Source of the DNA: Isoetes taiwanensis
Lineage: Eukaryota > Streptophyta > Lycopodiopsida > Isoetales > Isoetaceae
Direction: 5' to 3'
Length of the DNA: 64,000 nucleotides
Assembly (NCBI GenBank): GCA_021234155.1
Contig: JAJEKV010000030.1
Location: 13,708,079 to 13,772,078, forward strand
Shown here: in pieces, positions 9,621 to 21,329 of the stretch
Layout of the letters: the number at the start of each line of letters is the position of its first letter
How positions within the stretch are numbered: the first letter of the stretch is position 1
The notes under the pieces: model-generated
What the model was told of the DNA's origin: nothing
Databases searched by the model: none
The model's input: only the letters and a program-made list of their open reading frames with translations
Translations under genes and position numbers: made by a program

Positions 9621-12600
9621 ATGGCACATACAAAAACAAAAGGTGGGCATTGCCCATATATATCCGCTACGGGCTGAGCCCTATTTACAAAATCCTAAAT
9701 TCTATGGTGCCCCTACTTCGGGTTTGGAGCAGAGGTCACACGGAGGACATGGTAGAGGCAGTGCTCAGGATCCCAGCAGAGATGGATCACCACCTCCAAG
9801 GGATTAGTCAAGGGATCGAGATGTTCAGCCATCCCGCCACACCAGCCATCCATCGGGATGCCGCGGTTGCGGCACTTCCACACGTCCAGGGCGTTCATCT
9901 TAGCAGTCACCCATTCTTGGCAATTTCACGGCATAGTGCACTCGCTGTCCATCATTGCAAACTGATGTCTCCGCCTCGACCACTACTCGCCTTATATAGC
10001 CCAACCGCTTGAAGCTCTGCTGACGTGGTCCAATCACCAATTAGCTAACGTGGTTGCATGCAAGGCCATTTCTAATTCCAGAATATTTTCTCCCGCTGCA
10101 TATCTAGTCATGGTACCTTCTGACACCTCTTTTTTATGATATCCCACTTCGAGTTGCCTGCATTAAATGTCATTCCTTCCTTCTACGCCCATCTGCTATC
10201 ATTATTTGTACCCTCCACGAGCTGTCACATCCTACCGTTCATTAATTCATCTCCACCGTTCATCTGTTCTTCCTTCACTGCTTGGGGACTTAGCCAAAAT
10301 TTTGCCTCTCAATCGTCTCCTTTCGATCTCATGACATCTGGCATCATTAACGCTTCCCTTTCCACTCTCATCATAACTATTCGCCACAGTTGTGTGCCCT
10401 AAAACCTTTTCGCATCACTCCTTTTTCGTCTTCTGCTCTTCGCCCTCCGGCTTCTTTCACGTTGATTCTCGCCATGGCTGCTTCACCCAAGTTCCCAACT
10501 CTTCAAGTTACGGCTCCCGAGGAGATCCAGCTCTCTTTGAGTCCATTTTTTTCTTAACTCCAACCTTTCGAGATCCCACGGAAGGTCCAAGTCGAAGTTA
10601 CTTGAGCGCGCCGGTCGTATGAATTCTCCAGGCAGAACCTTCCTGCACCAAATCCGCACCACCTCAGGCAATTTGTTGCTCACATAATCAACGCCACGGA
10701 TGGTTACGCCACAAGGGTCGATCAGGCGGATATTCTGTTCACTCCAGTTCTTCTTTCTCAGGTATTCCAGTTACCTATCCGCAAGCCTTCTTTATCTTGG
10801 GCTGCTTTACAGGAACAGGATGTCACTAAGTATGGCCAAACTCCTTATCAGGCCACCACTCATAAACTCACTAACATTGCCAAACCACATGATACCTTTG
10901 TCAAATTTCTGTGGCGCAAGTTCTATGGCTATTCCATCAAGAACACCCACATCAATAAGCAGTTTTTTCATGTTGCTATCTTGGCCATCCACTCTGCACA
11001 TCCTATTGATTGGCCTCAAATTTTGTTCCTCCGCCTCCTTCATGAAATTGATCGCATCCGCGATACCCCCTCTTCTGGCCTAGAATCTGCCATGGGCACC
11101 CACATGCAGGCCATCATCCTTCATTGTCTCCCTGTCCCAAGTCTTGGTTCTCCCACTCACCAGAACACGGCCTCTCAAGCCTCCACCAAACAGCCCTCAA
11201 ATATCATTTCTGCTGTAAAAAATCTTCATGATGAGACTTCACGCCCTCGCACTTCTCCTTCCCCTCATCGTGATCCACACCAAGACACTGTCATACCGGT
11301 TTCCTCTTCCTCCACAGAAATTGCGCACTCCCGGTCTCAAAATGTTTCCCAGGAATCCCAATCTGCCAGACAAACGTGCCCTTTACACCCACCCTCCAGA
11401 CAGGCCCTTTACCAATATCAACAGGATATCCAAGCATCTATGCTCAAGCTTCAGGAATCTCAAGAAACCTTCATGAATGGCATTCAGACTTACGTGGAGA
11501 CCACGGAGGCAGTTCACAGGGATTTCCAGGCGACCTCACTCTCTTGAAGACAGTCTTCAACAAAAGCACACGGCTCTTTTACAGGCCCGAGACACTCTCC
11601 ATGCTGAACAAGAAAAGACTAACTTGCTCGCTGATCAGCAAGTTCAATTACAGTCCACTATTCAAGAATTGTTGGCTCAGTTAAAGGACAAGGATACACT
11701 TTTTGCTGACCTCCAAACTATGTACACGAAACTCTCGCAGAATTACAACAATCAGCTCAAACAGCTTGAAGTGCGCAATGAGCGCATCACTTATCTAGAA
11801 GGCCAACTTTCCATGCTACAGAGTCAGGTCACACCTCTTTAGGCTCAACTTACCGAAGCCCAGAAGCAGAAAACTATTGATGATACTGAAATCGCCACTC
11901 TTCGGCTTTAACTCTCCACTCACCGGCAATCCTCTTCCCAGGCCACGCATTCTCACCGATTCCGTGATCAATCCCGTCTCCTAGCTGACAAAGATAACAA
12001 GATCCGCGATTTGGAGCATCAAGTCCAGCAAGCTATTCAATCTGCAGAAGAAGCTCAAAATCAACGTGAGACGTATATTCAGCTTGCTCTCACCATTCCA
12101 CGGGATTTTTTCACTCCTTCAAGCTATCTGGATTATGTTGTTGCCCGCCGCCATCTTTTTCTTTTGAAGTGGTATTCGGCACAAGGCAAGCTTAATGAGC
12201 CCCTTGGCAGTACGGATTTTCTCCAGATCTGGCCTGACCTTTCCATTGAAGACAAAGGCTTACTCTGTGCTCTGTTGGTCTATGGTCTTCTCCACTGTGC
12301 TGATCCGGATTTTATTATCTTCCGCTTATGTCCATGGTTTCTATCTGGCTGATACACAGGATAGGTTCTCAGATGGGCCCAATTGAGTTTTTCAAGGGAA
12401 CCCTGACGCTCATTGGTTGTTATTACAAGACAATCCGTATTTACAGGATCCTGCTCAGGCGAACACTTTCAGCGCTGAGTACATGCCTGAGCTTGCTCAA
12501 CACCTCCCTCTTTGGCAAGCAAAAACGCTCCAACAGGTGCGAAAGAATCTATCTGACGCTGAGGATTTCTAGTTTGCCCAAATTTACTTACAACACCTGG

Positions 12601-12900
12601 GCGGCTATAACACGCTTCGTGCCTATCTGGACAGTAAGACTCTACCCACGGGTTGGGTTTCTCCTCCAGTGTACACTATGCTATCCTGCTCTGATTGGGA
12701 CCAGTGGTGCAGCACTTTTGATGCAGATCTTGTTCGCGAATTCAGGGAGCAAGCCCAGAGGCCCACGCCAACAGGCATCGCTCATTCTCCGTATGCTTCC
12801 TTGGGCGCACCCCATGCCCCAGATATCTCACTCTTTTGTATTTCCTGGTTTAACTTAATGATGTCTTCCTCTACACCATCAACATTTTTTATTTCCTTAA
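9621..12900 (+). mobile_element. Ty3/gypsy retrotransposon copy B (5' half only)
   Basis: It begins with the same leader as base 1 of the window and keeps the longer version of the ORF (10474 to about 12,860), including the coiled coil that copy A has lost. It ends where an opposite-strand gag gene begins (about 12,900), so no pol is present. The two copies have the same orientation and are about 9.62 kb apart. Confidence 0.75.
10474..12860 (+). pseudogene. 5' ORF of gypsy copy B with long coiled coil, several frameshifts and stops
   Basis: The ATG at 10474 is the equivalent of 852 in copy A. The frame is broken early (about 10,520) and recovers around 10,980, where the 7 bases lost in copy A are present. 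From 11,540 to 11,840 a long heptad-rich run is visible (LLADQQVQL, LLAQLKDKDTLFADL, QLKQLEVRNERITYLEGQL). It continues after one TAG (11,840) into KIRDLEHQVQQAIQSAEEAQ and then a folded domain (SSYLDYVVARRHLFLLKWYS). A further shifted frame runs from 12,350 to 12,860. The coiled coil suggests a multimerising structural protein encoded upstream of gag-pol. I cannot assign a proven function. Confidence 0.6.
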
Positions 12901-12927
12901 AGCCAGGAAAGTATTTAATCACCACTT

Positions 12928-14107
12928 TCAATGGAGTTGTTTAATTGTACTTATATCACTTATACTATAAGTGCTATTCAAGCCAAGTGTTTCATCATCA
13001 AGATTTTCTTTTTGAATATCTTGAATCTTATTTCTAACCTCATTATAAATCTCTTGTTCCTCATGAACATCCGGATATTTCTTTTCCTTTTCTTTAGTTG
13101 GTTTTTCATAGATACTAGGAATTGGAATCCTTTGCTGCCTAGCCTTTTGCCTAGTTACAGCATTTACATCTACAACATAGTCCAAGCTAACCATACGAGC
13201 ATCTTGAGCCTTATGTTCAGAATTTTCCTTACTAGTATTATTCTCCTTTCTTGGTTGTTTACATTCACGGGAGAAGTGTCCTTTCTCACCGCAATTCCAA
13301 CAACTAGCCATTTGGAGAGTTTTTTTTTCTTTTGGCTGTGGGGCCACAACAAAAGCAGAAGTTTCTGTAACACTTTTCCCTTTGTTTTTAGAATTGAAAT
13401 AGCAATCTTTGGTATTATGATTAGTTTTGTCACAAATGTGGCAAAACTTCTCCAACTTCGTGCGGCATTCCGTCGCATAGTGTCCCGGTTTTGAGCATCT
13501 GGTGCACCATATAAAACTCCTCTTCTGTTCAGTCTGAGCCATTTTCTTCATCCCTTCTTCCATGGATTGCAATTTAGAATGCATCTCTTTTACGGTTTTG
13601 ATTTGTGCAACTTTCTTTTGCACCAAGGAATCGATTTCTGGTTGCTTACTCTTTTCAGCAGCCAAAATTCCCATAACCACTGCAGCTCTCTTGACTGCAA
13701 GGTCCAAACTATCTGGAGCATCTAGCTCCAGTTGTTGTTTTATGCGAGTTGGAAATCCATCAATGAACCAGGCCACAACATCTTCTTGATGTGGCTTTGG
13801 TTCCATTTGGTTGGTTAATTCAAGAACTCGAAGAGAAAAATTTCTAGGATGCTCTCTAGGCTTTACCTGAAGTGTACGCACTTGATCTTTTAGTTCTTTG
13901 TTCGTAGGTACGGTCTGGAACAAGGTCAGAAATAATGATTTCATATCAGTCCAGGAGGTAAATGTGGTTGATGGATCATTGATCCAATCAGCTGGTTTCC
14001 CATCCAAAGTGGTTGGAAACAACTTCAATCTATGGGCATCAGAATCTTGCCCATTTAATGAGCTTATATTTTCAAACTGTTTTATGTGAGTCTTAGCTAG
14101 GTACTCA
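12928..14107 (-). pseudogene. Ty3/gypsy gag with three CCHC zinc knuckles, 5'-truncated
   Basis: The minus-strand frame is open from about 14,100 to the stop at 12,928. The in-frame sequence upstream of the first ATG (AKTHIKQFENISSLNGQDSD) shows that the true start is missing. The N part is a retrotransposon gag domain (SWTDMKSLFLTLFQTVPTN, then REHPRNFSLRVLELTNQM). A coiled segment follows, then three CX2CX4HX4C knuckles: CTRCSKPGHYATEC, CHICDKTNHNTKDC and CWNCGEKGHFSREC. Gag packages element RNA. The family differs from copies A and B and from the chromovirus nearby. The frame is intact over 390 codons, so this fragment is younger or better kept than its surroundings. Its 5' edge abuts LINE sequence at 14,106. 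Confidence 0.9.
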
Positions 14108-14939
14108 GATATTTTTTTTCCACATGGCGGGCCACTTGCTCCCTGGAAGCTTAAGTGACCACTTATCCGAAGGCGGCAATGTGTCCTGAAGCGCTAGAAG
14201 CCCATAAGCCGATGCTACAAACTGAGATGCATCAAGTCCACTATGCGACTTCCAAACGCGATTGACTTGAGAAGACAACTGCAATGGAATAGCATTCGCA
14301 ATTCTGACCCAAGTCCGAATGTCCCAGCGCCGAAGGCTAAATCGATCCCTAAAAAACTCCCACGGCGCCAGATGACCCTCCCAATACCAGTCACGGATGG
14401 ATGTTACCCCTGCAGCAATCCATCGGCACTGAGTACCTGGGTGTAGGGAAGAGGCCAAGGGAGATGCAGAATCCAAGGGTACCCAAAGAAAGGGCGATGA
14501 GGCTACCATACACCTGCTAGGGTCCAATGAAAAGAGAACCTTGACCACATTCCAGGCCTTGAGGAGACCTTTAAGAAAAGGCGGCATGAGGGAATGGCCG
14601 CGAAATCCTCAAACAGAGCCCACGGCAATCGAGAGCCGGAATTGCTGGCTTCCTAAACACAATAGAGTGGCGGGGCGAATCGTACCAACAGAGCCAATCA
14701 CGGGATTGTTGCTCCCGCAACAACCGCCGAGATGAATTTCGACACCGTAACCTTCGTGGTGCAAGGACACATCAAGCATACCTAAGCCCCCGGGCTTTTC
14801 TGGGCGACACACTTCCACCATGCACCTTCATCAGAGCCCTCCTCGCTTTCCTCCCCAAACAAAATTGCTAATGGTGTCATCCAACTCCTTAACCACACTT
14901 TCTCGTATGCAAGCGGGAGGTCACGTAAACATGAGTGCT
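14106..14939 (-). mobile_element. L1-like LINE (LINE-A), ORF2 C-terminal part, separated from its 5' part by the chromovirus
   Basis: Minus-strand frames read, in order, LRDLPLAYEKVWLRSWM, then CRPEKPGGLGMLDVSLH (the conserved C-x4-GGLG stretch after the LINE reverse transcriptase), then DWYWEGHLAPWEFFRDRFSL up to 14,106. Three frames are needed, so it is a pseudogene. The 5' part of the same element resumes at 27,998. The natural 3' end is missing; the sequence passes directly into the gag fragment. Confidence 0.8.
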
Positions 14940-16482
14940 TGTGACGCTCCAAAGACAAGATACGCCCCGGGATCGACATTGTACTCGCCACGCCACGCCG
15001 CACACGCCACCACCGATTGACGTTGTACGCCAACGATAGCCGTGTAAGTAGCCCTAGGGGCAACTTGCTAGGAGTGTTCATATATTATTAATGTGCACAT
15101 GTGCACATTAATGAGGGCACACCTTTCCATGTTGGCATATTTTGCCACCTAGCCACTAAAGGCAAGTGGGGCCTTCCACCATCCCACATGCCAAATTGGG
15201 TAATTGGAAACCCTAGCCTAAACCCCATGTCTATTTAGGGTAGGAAACCCTAGCTTGCTAGTTTTTTCGCCCTTAGGGTTTTAGAGCTCGGCTTTGGCTG
15301 CCCCAGAGCCAAAACCGCCTCCCACGCCCCCCGCCAATTAATTATGCCATCGGGCTTCAATTCGATCAGCCAGATGGTGGTGAACTCGTCAGTCGAGGAG
15401 CCACTCAAGGATCAGATTTGGTCAATTTAATAGCTTAAACCGCCTTCTAGTCATAGAATCGTGAGGGTTTAGACTATTAAATTGCCCATAGTAGTTATCT
15501 AGATCTTAGATCTTGACACTAACTAAAGAACCTAACTCTATGATTGGATCTAGTTCTTTAGTTCTTCCGTGATATATTTGGATGATGTATTTCTCGAACT
15601 CCTTGTATTGGGAAGGGGGTAGAGGCCCTAAAGCTTGTAGTTGATGCTCCTAGAGTAGCCTCTCTAGCACACCAGATTCGCCCCGTACAAGAGCCACACC
15701 GGGTTGTGGGTGAAGGGGCCGACCGGGCTAAAAAGGAGGTTCATGTCCCCGACTTTGAACGATCCCCCGGTGTGTAAAGCCCACCGGGATCATTGTGACT
15801 AGGTCTAATGGCTTACCACCGAAAAGCGGGTAAGGCATGGGCTCGACACCGTGAAGTGGTGTACACTTTCCAAAGGGTTCACCAATACGGGCAAAGGGCC
15901 CTCTAGTCACCTTGAGTTAGCATGCGATCTCCTGAGGGAGTGATCCCTACCTGCCCCATCGAACCGGGAGGATGAGACCCAGAATAGCCCCTTCGCTATG
16001 CATCCCATGCGGGCTACAACCAGTCCCAAACACTTTTCAGCCTACTCGCAAAGTGTGCACAGGAGGGGCGGATGGAGGGACAACCTTATGCCATGTTCTT
16101 ATGCCAGCCCAAATCCATTGCCATGAATTCCCTGCCCTCCCGAACTCGAGACCCAAGCCGCCGGGCCATCCATTGAGTCCGAGCCTTGGGTAGGATCCCC
16201 TATGTGATGTGCTGATCTTTGTCTATGCAGATATGAGGGGACCATCCTTCGAGATGGTCACAGATGTTGATGTATGTGCTAACGACATGTATGTTTACGC
16301 TTCCGCAGCCTAGGTAGGCCCCGAGGGAGACGGGTAGAATGACACCTTCACTCTCCCCACCGAGACTCGCTACGGGTGCGCTGATATGTGGAGGGCCCTC
16401 AGACGCATGGAGCTGGTGTGGGGAAGAACTCCTGCTTGTATACCTGCGAGTGCACCGTGATAATGAAGTAGGGGACGCCACA
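14940..16482 (+). repeat. 5' LTR of the chromovirus
   Basis: It begins TGTGACGCTCC and ends GACGCCACA just before the PBS, and it aligns along its whole length with 26,461-27,997. It contains a perfect 26-base palindrome at 15,087-15,112 (half site ATTAATGTGCACA), also present in the 3' LTR. A CTATTTAGGG promoter-like motif lies at about 15,232. Confidence 0.9.
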
Positions 16483-16483
16483 A

Positions 16484-16498
16484 AGGTATCGAGCAATG
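16484..16498 (+). other. Primer binding site, initiator methionine tRNA type
   Basis: AGGTATCGAGCAATG follows the LTR end by one base. It matches the plant tRNA-iMet complement TGGTATCAGAGCAATG with one base changed and one lost. This is where the tRNA primes minus-strand DNA synthesis. Confidence 0.75.
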
Positions 16499-16681
16499 TT
16501 CTTGGAGACCAAGAGCAAAGCACCGACCATGTTCCCAAGAGTACTAACTTGATAGGATCCTCAAGCCTCAAAAGTGGGAAAAATTTTTTCTCACCTTTGT
16601 AGTTATGCTAAGCTAGTAACAATTAAGTGAATTGGAATTTAACAAGATTAAAAAGAACGAGCCAAAATTTTCCAGTGAGGT

Positions 16682-16934
16682 GGTCTCACAACTCGCTACC
16701 GTCGCAAAAAACTAACTTTTTGTTTTGAAGCGAGGCTAAAGCTATGAGACATCGAGCCAAGAACACCAAAACATGATGAATTTGAGATAAATAATGTGGT
16801 AAGGCTAATTCTAAGGTAGGAATTAGTTAGAATAGCATGTTTTAATTACCTAAAACCCTAGAATGGGAGATTCATACCGCTACCGGTCGCAAAACTAAAC
16901 ATTAGTATTGGAACGAGGCGCAAGTCGTGAGACC
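16682..16934 (+). repeat. Internal hairpin repeats R1 and R2 (first pair)
   Basis: R1 (16,682-16,750) and R2 (16,868-16,934) share the layout TCTCACA-CTCGCTACCG, then CGCAAAA, then GAAGCGAGGC and GTGAGAC. The ends (TCTCAC / GTGAGA) and the inner CTCGC / GCGAG can pair, giving an imperfect hairpin of about 68 bases. The same unit recurs as R3 and R4 at 18,542-18,810. Confidence 0.8.
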
Positions 16935-17033
16935 AATGGGTAGAAAAAGTCCGAAATAAGTATAAGTTTTAGATAAATTGGTGCCTTAGCATGTTAAACG
17001 AGCAACTTGAGTTTTGACCTAAAATTCCCCAAG

Positions 17034-17043
17034 CTATAAATAG
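17034..17043 (+). promoter_or_regulatory. TATA box of internal module 1
   Basis: CTATAAATAG lies 114 bases before the ATG at 17,148 and downstream of repeats R1 and R2. This spacing is that of a plant Pol II core promoter with a short 5' leader. Confidence 0.55.
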
Positions 17044-17147
17044 ATATAGAACCCCTCATTTTTTTCGGCCCAAGCCCTAGAAATCCGCTTCCCCAATTTA
17101 GGCGCATCTTTCTACGCGCTTTTATCCGATTGACGATCCGTGAAAAC

Positions 17148-18110
17148 ATGGCCCGAACCAAACAGATCAAGAAGGAAGCGCCGCCAGCGAAACCACCAAA
17201 TACCACCGGTGACAGAGATCATTCGAAGATGCTTCGCGAGAGGCTCGCAAGAGGGGGTCGCTCGCCTTCTGACGAAGAGCAAGACACCTCCGATTTGATC
17301 GATGTCTTCAACCAAAGCAGGTGGAGGAGGACGAGGCCACATCTCCAAACTCCATGGACGACGAGACGAGGGAGGTGTATGAGGAGATAGAGAGGGAGAT
17401 CCGGCAGCAGGAACAAGCAGACCATTCAGACGCACCCACGGAAATCCTCGAGCAGGATGAGCAAGTGACCGGTCTGGAGCCAGCGAGGTAGCAGACCTTA
17501 GAAGATTCATCGTGAAGTACGAAATGCCGCAGTAAGAGAAGGGAAGACAAAAAGAGGAAAAGGGAGGAAGAGGAACAAAAGGCAGCAGAAGAAAAGAAGA
17601 AAAAGAAAGGGAAGTTCGTGGCCGGCATAAGGAGAACGGGCGGACCGCCTCACGAGGAAGAGGCCAAACCCAAATATTATCATTAAGGAGCTGCAACCCG
17701 ACGAACCCCCAAACCCTTCCGACGACTCTTTCGATGAAGACTTCAACCCTAACGCCGCAGTGGAAGCTCTTCCAAGCACCCAGCGACGAAAGCAAGAAGT
17801 ACCGAAAGCAAAATGGCACCGAGCAACCCCACCAAGACCAAGTGCGCAAGCCCCCGAATACCCGCATGGGATAGAAAGAAGAACCACGACCGCCCGGAAG
17901 CCTACGCCACCGGCTGTGGTGAAGATTTATGAGAGGAAGATGAGAGAGCACGAGGCCTACATGAAGAAATGGGAGGCCTATAACAAATATTATGAGGAAA
18001 AACAGGGTTAAGTTCATCGAGGGAGGGCGACCAACGGCAAAGAAACCCTAAGGCCGCCACCACCGGGCCCAATTCCCAAGCCACCCAGAAGAAAAAGCGG
18101 ATAGGAAGGA
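17148..18110 (+). pseudogene. Chromovirus internal ORF 1, charged protein starting MARTKQ, frameshifted
   Basis: The first ATG after the TATA box opens MARTKQIKKEAPPAKPP and then an acidic stretch (SPSDEEQDTSDLIDVFN). A +/-1 shift near 17,315 leads to KQVEEDEATSPNSMDDE and EIEREIRQQEQADHSD up to a TAG at about 17,490. Lys/Glu-rich sequence continues in other frames to about 18,110 (EEKEKEGKFVAGIRR; RKMREHEAYMKKWEAYNKYY). No known domain is visible. The first six residues equal the N-terminus of histone H3. The family is unknown; a gag-associated accessory protein is inference. Large minus-strand frames over the same bases are shadows. Confidence 0.5.
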
Positions 18111-18541
18111 GGTGGAGAGAAGAGCTGCTAAGGGAGATTAGACACTTCCAAATAAGCAGCTTCGGGTCTCCTAATCCCCCGCGGCCCCTTCTTCGGGCTG
18201 GTGCGCAGTTATGCGTGCCTATAGAACGACTTTAGAGTCACGCATCGAGGCGCCACCGGCAATGCAAGAGGCGGTTGAGGCAAAGATAGTGCAACATTTT
18301 GAAGATTCAACAGCCGCACTATCCACGCCAAGCCGGTAACCTTAATGCGACAAGACATGAGTCTTGCAACCGCATTAAGGGAGAACGCCTTAGAAACTTT
18401 TTTTGTTGTAAATAATTAAAATTTTGTAATATAGAGCAATTTTGTGTACCTTGATGACATAAACTTGAGTAATTAGAGCAAATTAATAAGTTTTAGCTTT
18501 TATTTCAAAGGAAATAGACATTTGGGAGCCGAGAGACATGA

Positions 18542-18810
18542 TGTTCACAGCTCGCTACCGCCGCGAAAAACAAAAAGTTAGATTGAAGCGAGGCGCAAGT
18601 CGTGAGACCTCGCCCAAACTTGACCAAAACAGCTCCAAATTGACCAAATAAGGGGTCGATTCTCGCCTAATTTGGTGAGCCCATCACCCTTACACCATTA
18701 GTTTACCCAAATTGACACCTTTAATCGAAATGGGACTGATGTCTCACAGCTCCGCGCCTCGTCGCAAAACAAAAAGTTAGGATTGAAGCGAGGCGCAAGT
18801 CGTGAGACCT
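18542..18810 (+). repeat. Internal hairpin repeats R3 and R4 (second pair)
   Basis: R3 (18,542-18,609) and R4 (18,741-18,810) are closer to each other than to R1 and R2 and share AAACAAAAAGTTAG-ATTGAAGCGAGGCGCAAGTCGTGAGACCT in pieces. They again precede a TATA box (18,995) and an ATG, as the first pair does. Confidence 0.8.
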
Positions 18811-18994
18811 CTTACCAATTCTTCACCAGACTTGTCAAAGTCACCTTCAACCCATCGTGATAGCATCTTTTAGGTAACCTAGCCTTGTTCAAGCATCTCC
18901 TATAGTCCTCAAACTCCTATTTTGACCTCGATAAGTTAGAATTACCCAATCCTAGGAAATTTCCAAGTCATCCAAAAATTAGGGTTTCCCCTTT

Positions 18995-19004
18995 CTATAA
19001 ATAG
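18995..19004 (+). promoter_or_regulatory. TATA box of internal module 2
   Basis: CTATAAATAG lies 122 bases before the ATG at 19,117. Spacing, upstream repeats and the CGCTTTT motif ahead of the ATG mirror module 1. Confidence 0.55.
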
Positions 19005-19116
19005 ACCCGCCACTTCTCATAGCACCCCGCAAATCTGCCCCCGCCTTTCTAGCCGATTTCCTAACTCCCCGAGGCGCTTTTGCAACCATTTGTTACCTTC
19101 TTCTCGCAATTAATCA

Positions 19117-20650
19117 ATGGCAACTTCTGATTTCCGTGATGGTACAGCCAAATGCCATGCCGCCGAGGTCGACGTCGACCAAATCTTCCAGATTTTCGTG
19201 AAGGAGGTAGACGCCCAAGCAACCTTGCACGCCGATCCCAGCTTTTATAGTAGAGTCTTGACTGAAGTTCCAAGCTAGGGTAGAACCAGCTAGTGCAACT
19301 CCCTCCTTGTATAGGATATTTTGTTCCTAGACAGCCCCTCGCAGTAAAGATTAGACGATGTCCCTAACATCGCCAAATACCTCACAAACAAAGCGCACCG
19401 CGACACTCGAGCCAATGGTCCTAACTCACAACAGACCAAGTACTTCTTTTCAACACCGCCCGGCAATCTTTCTCACCCACCGTGTCGAGAACATTGTGGG
19501 GAAACCTCTATTCCCCCCATGGACGGGGATCCATTAGCCAGAAAGAGAACAACAACCGCCCTCACACAAGATGAACAGAGCAGAAGGGAAGGAAGAAGAC
19601 TCGATGAACAGAACTGGTGGAGGAGGAAGACGATGTTGAGCTCGACCCAGCAGAGGAGCAAATGACAAGCAGAGCGGGAGTGGCAAGACTTCGAAGAAGC
19701 CGCGAGACTCTCGAGTCGCTGCCACCCCCAAGTTAGGCATCACAAGCCCGGCTCCCATTATCGCCGGTTGGTGAGGAGTTTCTACCGAAATGACATTCAA
19801 AACCTCCCGAGTGCGTGGAAAGGGAGTACCGACCAAGAGTTGCCGCACCAACCCCGGAAACGGACTTGGACGACTTCATCGCCCGAGGAGAGTCCGACTT
19901 TCCCTCCAAGCAAGGGAAGCCGACACTTACACGAGAGTTTACCCCCCATCCAAGCCTACAAAGAACATCGTGCAGATCATGGAGGCGCATAAGGCCGAGA
20001 ACAAGCTACCGACGGAGGAAGAGTTCCTTGCTCTCCAGAACAGATGGGGATCCGCTTATGCGACCTCAAACATCCTAACGGCAAGCTCGTCCCCAGACCT
20101 CCCCGATAGGACAGCGACCACCTCGTGAGGGCTTCAAAGAACAAAATAAGGACTACAGTGGAGCTCACCACGGTGGAGGTTGATGATTTCGGAAGCGCAT
20201 TACGAGCCGATACCGAAAGGGTCGAGGACCCATCTCGCAACGACAGTCATTACGCCATTACCCCCGCCATTGCCGATGGATGGAAGAATAGCTGTTATCC
20301 ACCGCAAGTTCACCCCCGTGAGGCGCAGGAAGGAGTATCGCTGTTGATTGCACTCTCAGATTCGCCGCATGCACGGCTACCCCCTTAACACCGAAGTATG
20401 CAATCCTGGTGAAAAGAGCGTAGCACTCGACGCCTTCGACTTCGCCATACCTTACAAAGGGGCAGTAAGACTGCCGCGATGCCAGCAGCCTACACCTCCC
20501 ACCGCAGAATAGAAGATTTAGCAAGAGCATTACAGGTGGTGGATCTCCAGCCAATGTTCTTAGGAACTTGGGCCATTCAAAGGGGAACAGCCCAAGTGAA
20601 AAAGTTCTTGGAGGATAATCCATCTTACCGCATCAACAGAAGTGATTAGC
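19117..20650 (+). pseudogene. Chromovirus internal ORF 2 / N-terminal gag region, broken
   Basis: The ATG at 19,117 (AATCAATGGCA) gives MATSDFRDGTAKCHAAEVDV, then QIFQIFVKEVDAQATLHADP, and stops at 19,278. After that, frames alternate: ALTQDEQSRREGRRLDEQNW near 19,560; NIVQIMEAHKAENKLPTEEE near 19,975; NPGEKSVALDAFDFAIPYKG near 20,410. These could be one original protein of about 500 residues broken by indels. The family is not recognised. By position it is the leader part of gag or a separate accessory ORF. Confidence 0.4.
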
Positions 20651-21329
20651 GTGAGTTGCAAGTTCTTGTATTAGTGTAATATAAAATATAAATATAACAT
20701 TCTCTTTGCACTATAAATGTTTTGTTGATACATTTTGTGTCCCCTCAACCATGCCAACAAACATAAATAATGCAAGAAAGCAAGGAAAACTAACCATGTA
20801 GATATGAACCACTTGTGTATGCAAATAGAGGCCCGAGCGCCAGAGAACGACAACCGCGGAACTTACAGGGAACAGAGCCCGCCTGTGCCACGCCCCGCAA
20901 GGAACCCGCTTTGAAGAGTTTGGACAAATGACCCGTAAGAAGAAATATCGCAAAATGAGGACAGACCTCAACGATAAAGGCCTTTGCTAGCCGCAAGCTG
21001 TGAGCAGTTCGGTGGTAACGCCAACCGCCGCAAGCATCAGCTCGAGAACAGTAGAGACAGAAGAGGAGCAAGAGAGGAAGGTCCCCAGCTTGGACTCCTC
21101 CGACTAAGCTCGATTCGACCGATTCGAGGAAGAAGAAGAGCGTAACCAAGTCCGAAAGGCATCTAAAGGCGCGAGGAACCACCCGGAGGGACGACAAAGG
21201 GACACAAGAACCTCCTCGACTACCGTAAGAAAGTAGACTCGCGATTGGGAAATGTTTGAAGGCCAGAAGCTCGAAAGCAATTCTCAGCGAGAACAGTCGT
21301 CGCATGGAAGCAGAGGCTTGGCTTGACGA

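Noticed and set aside
12931-13494. 187-codon plus-strand open frame
   Set aside because: It is a shadow of the zinc-knuckle gag on the minus strand, with a hydrophobic bias from complementing Lys/Glu codons.
16484-16498. A tRNA gene near the left LTR
   Set aside because: Only the 3'-complement of a Met-tRNA is present, as expected of a primer binding site; there is no cloverleaf.
17112-18017. 301-codon minus-strand open frame
   Set aside because: It is Phe/Ser/Leu-rich and lies exactly opposite the Lys/Glu-rich plus-strand ORF of the chromovirus, so it is the complement of biased coding sequence.
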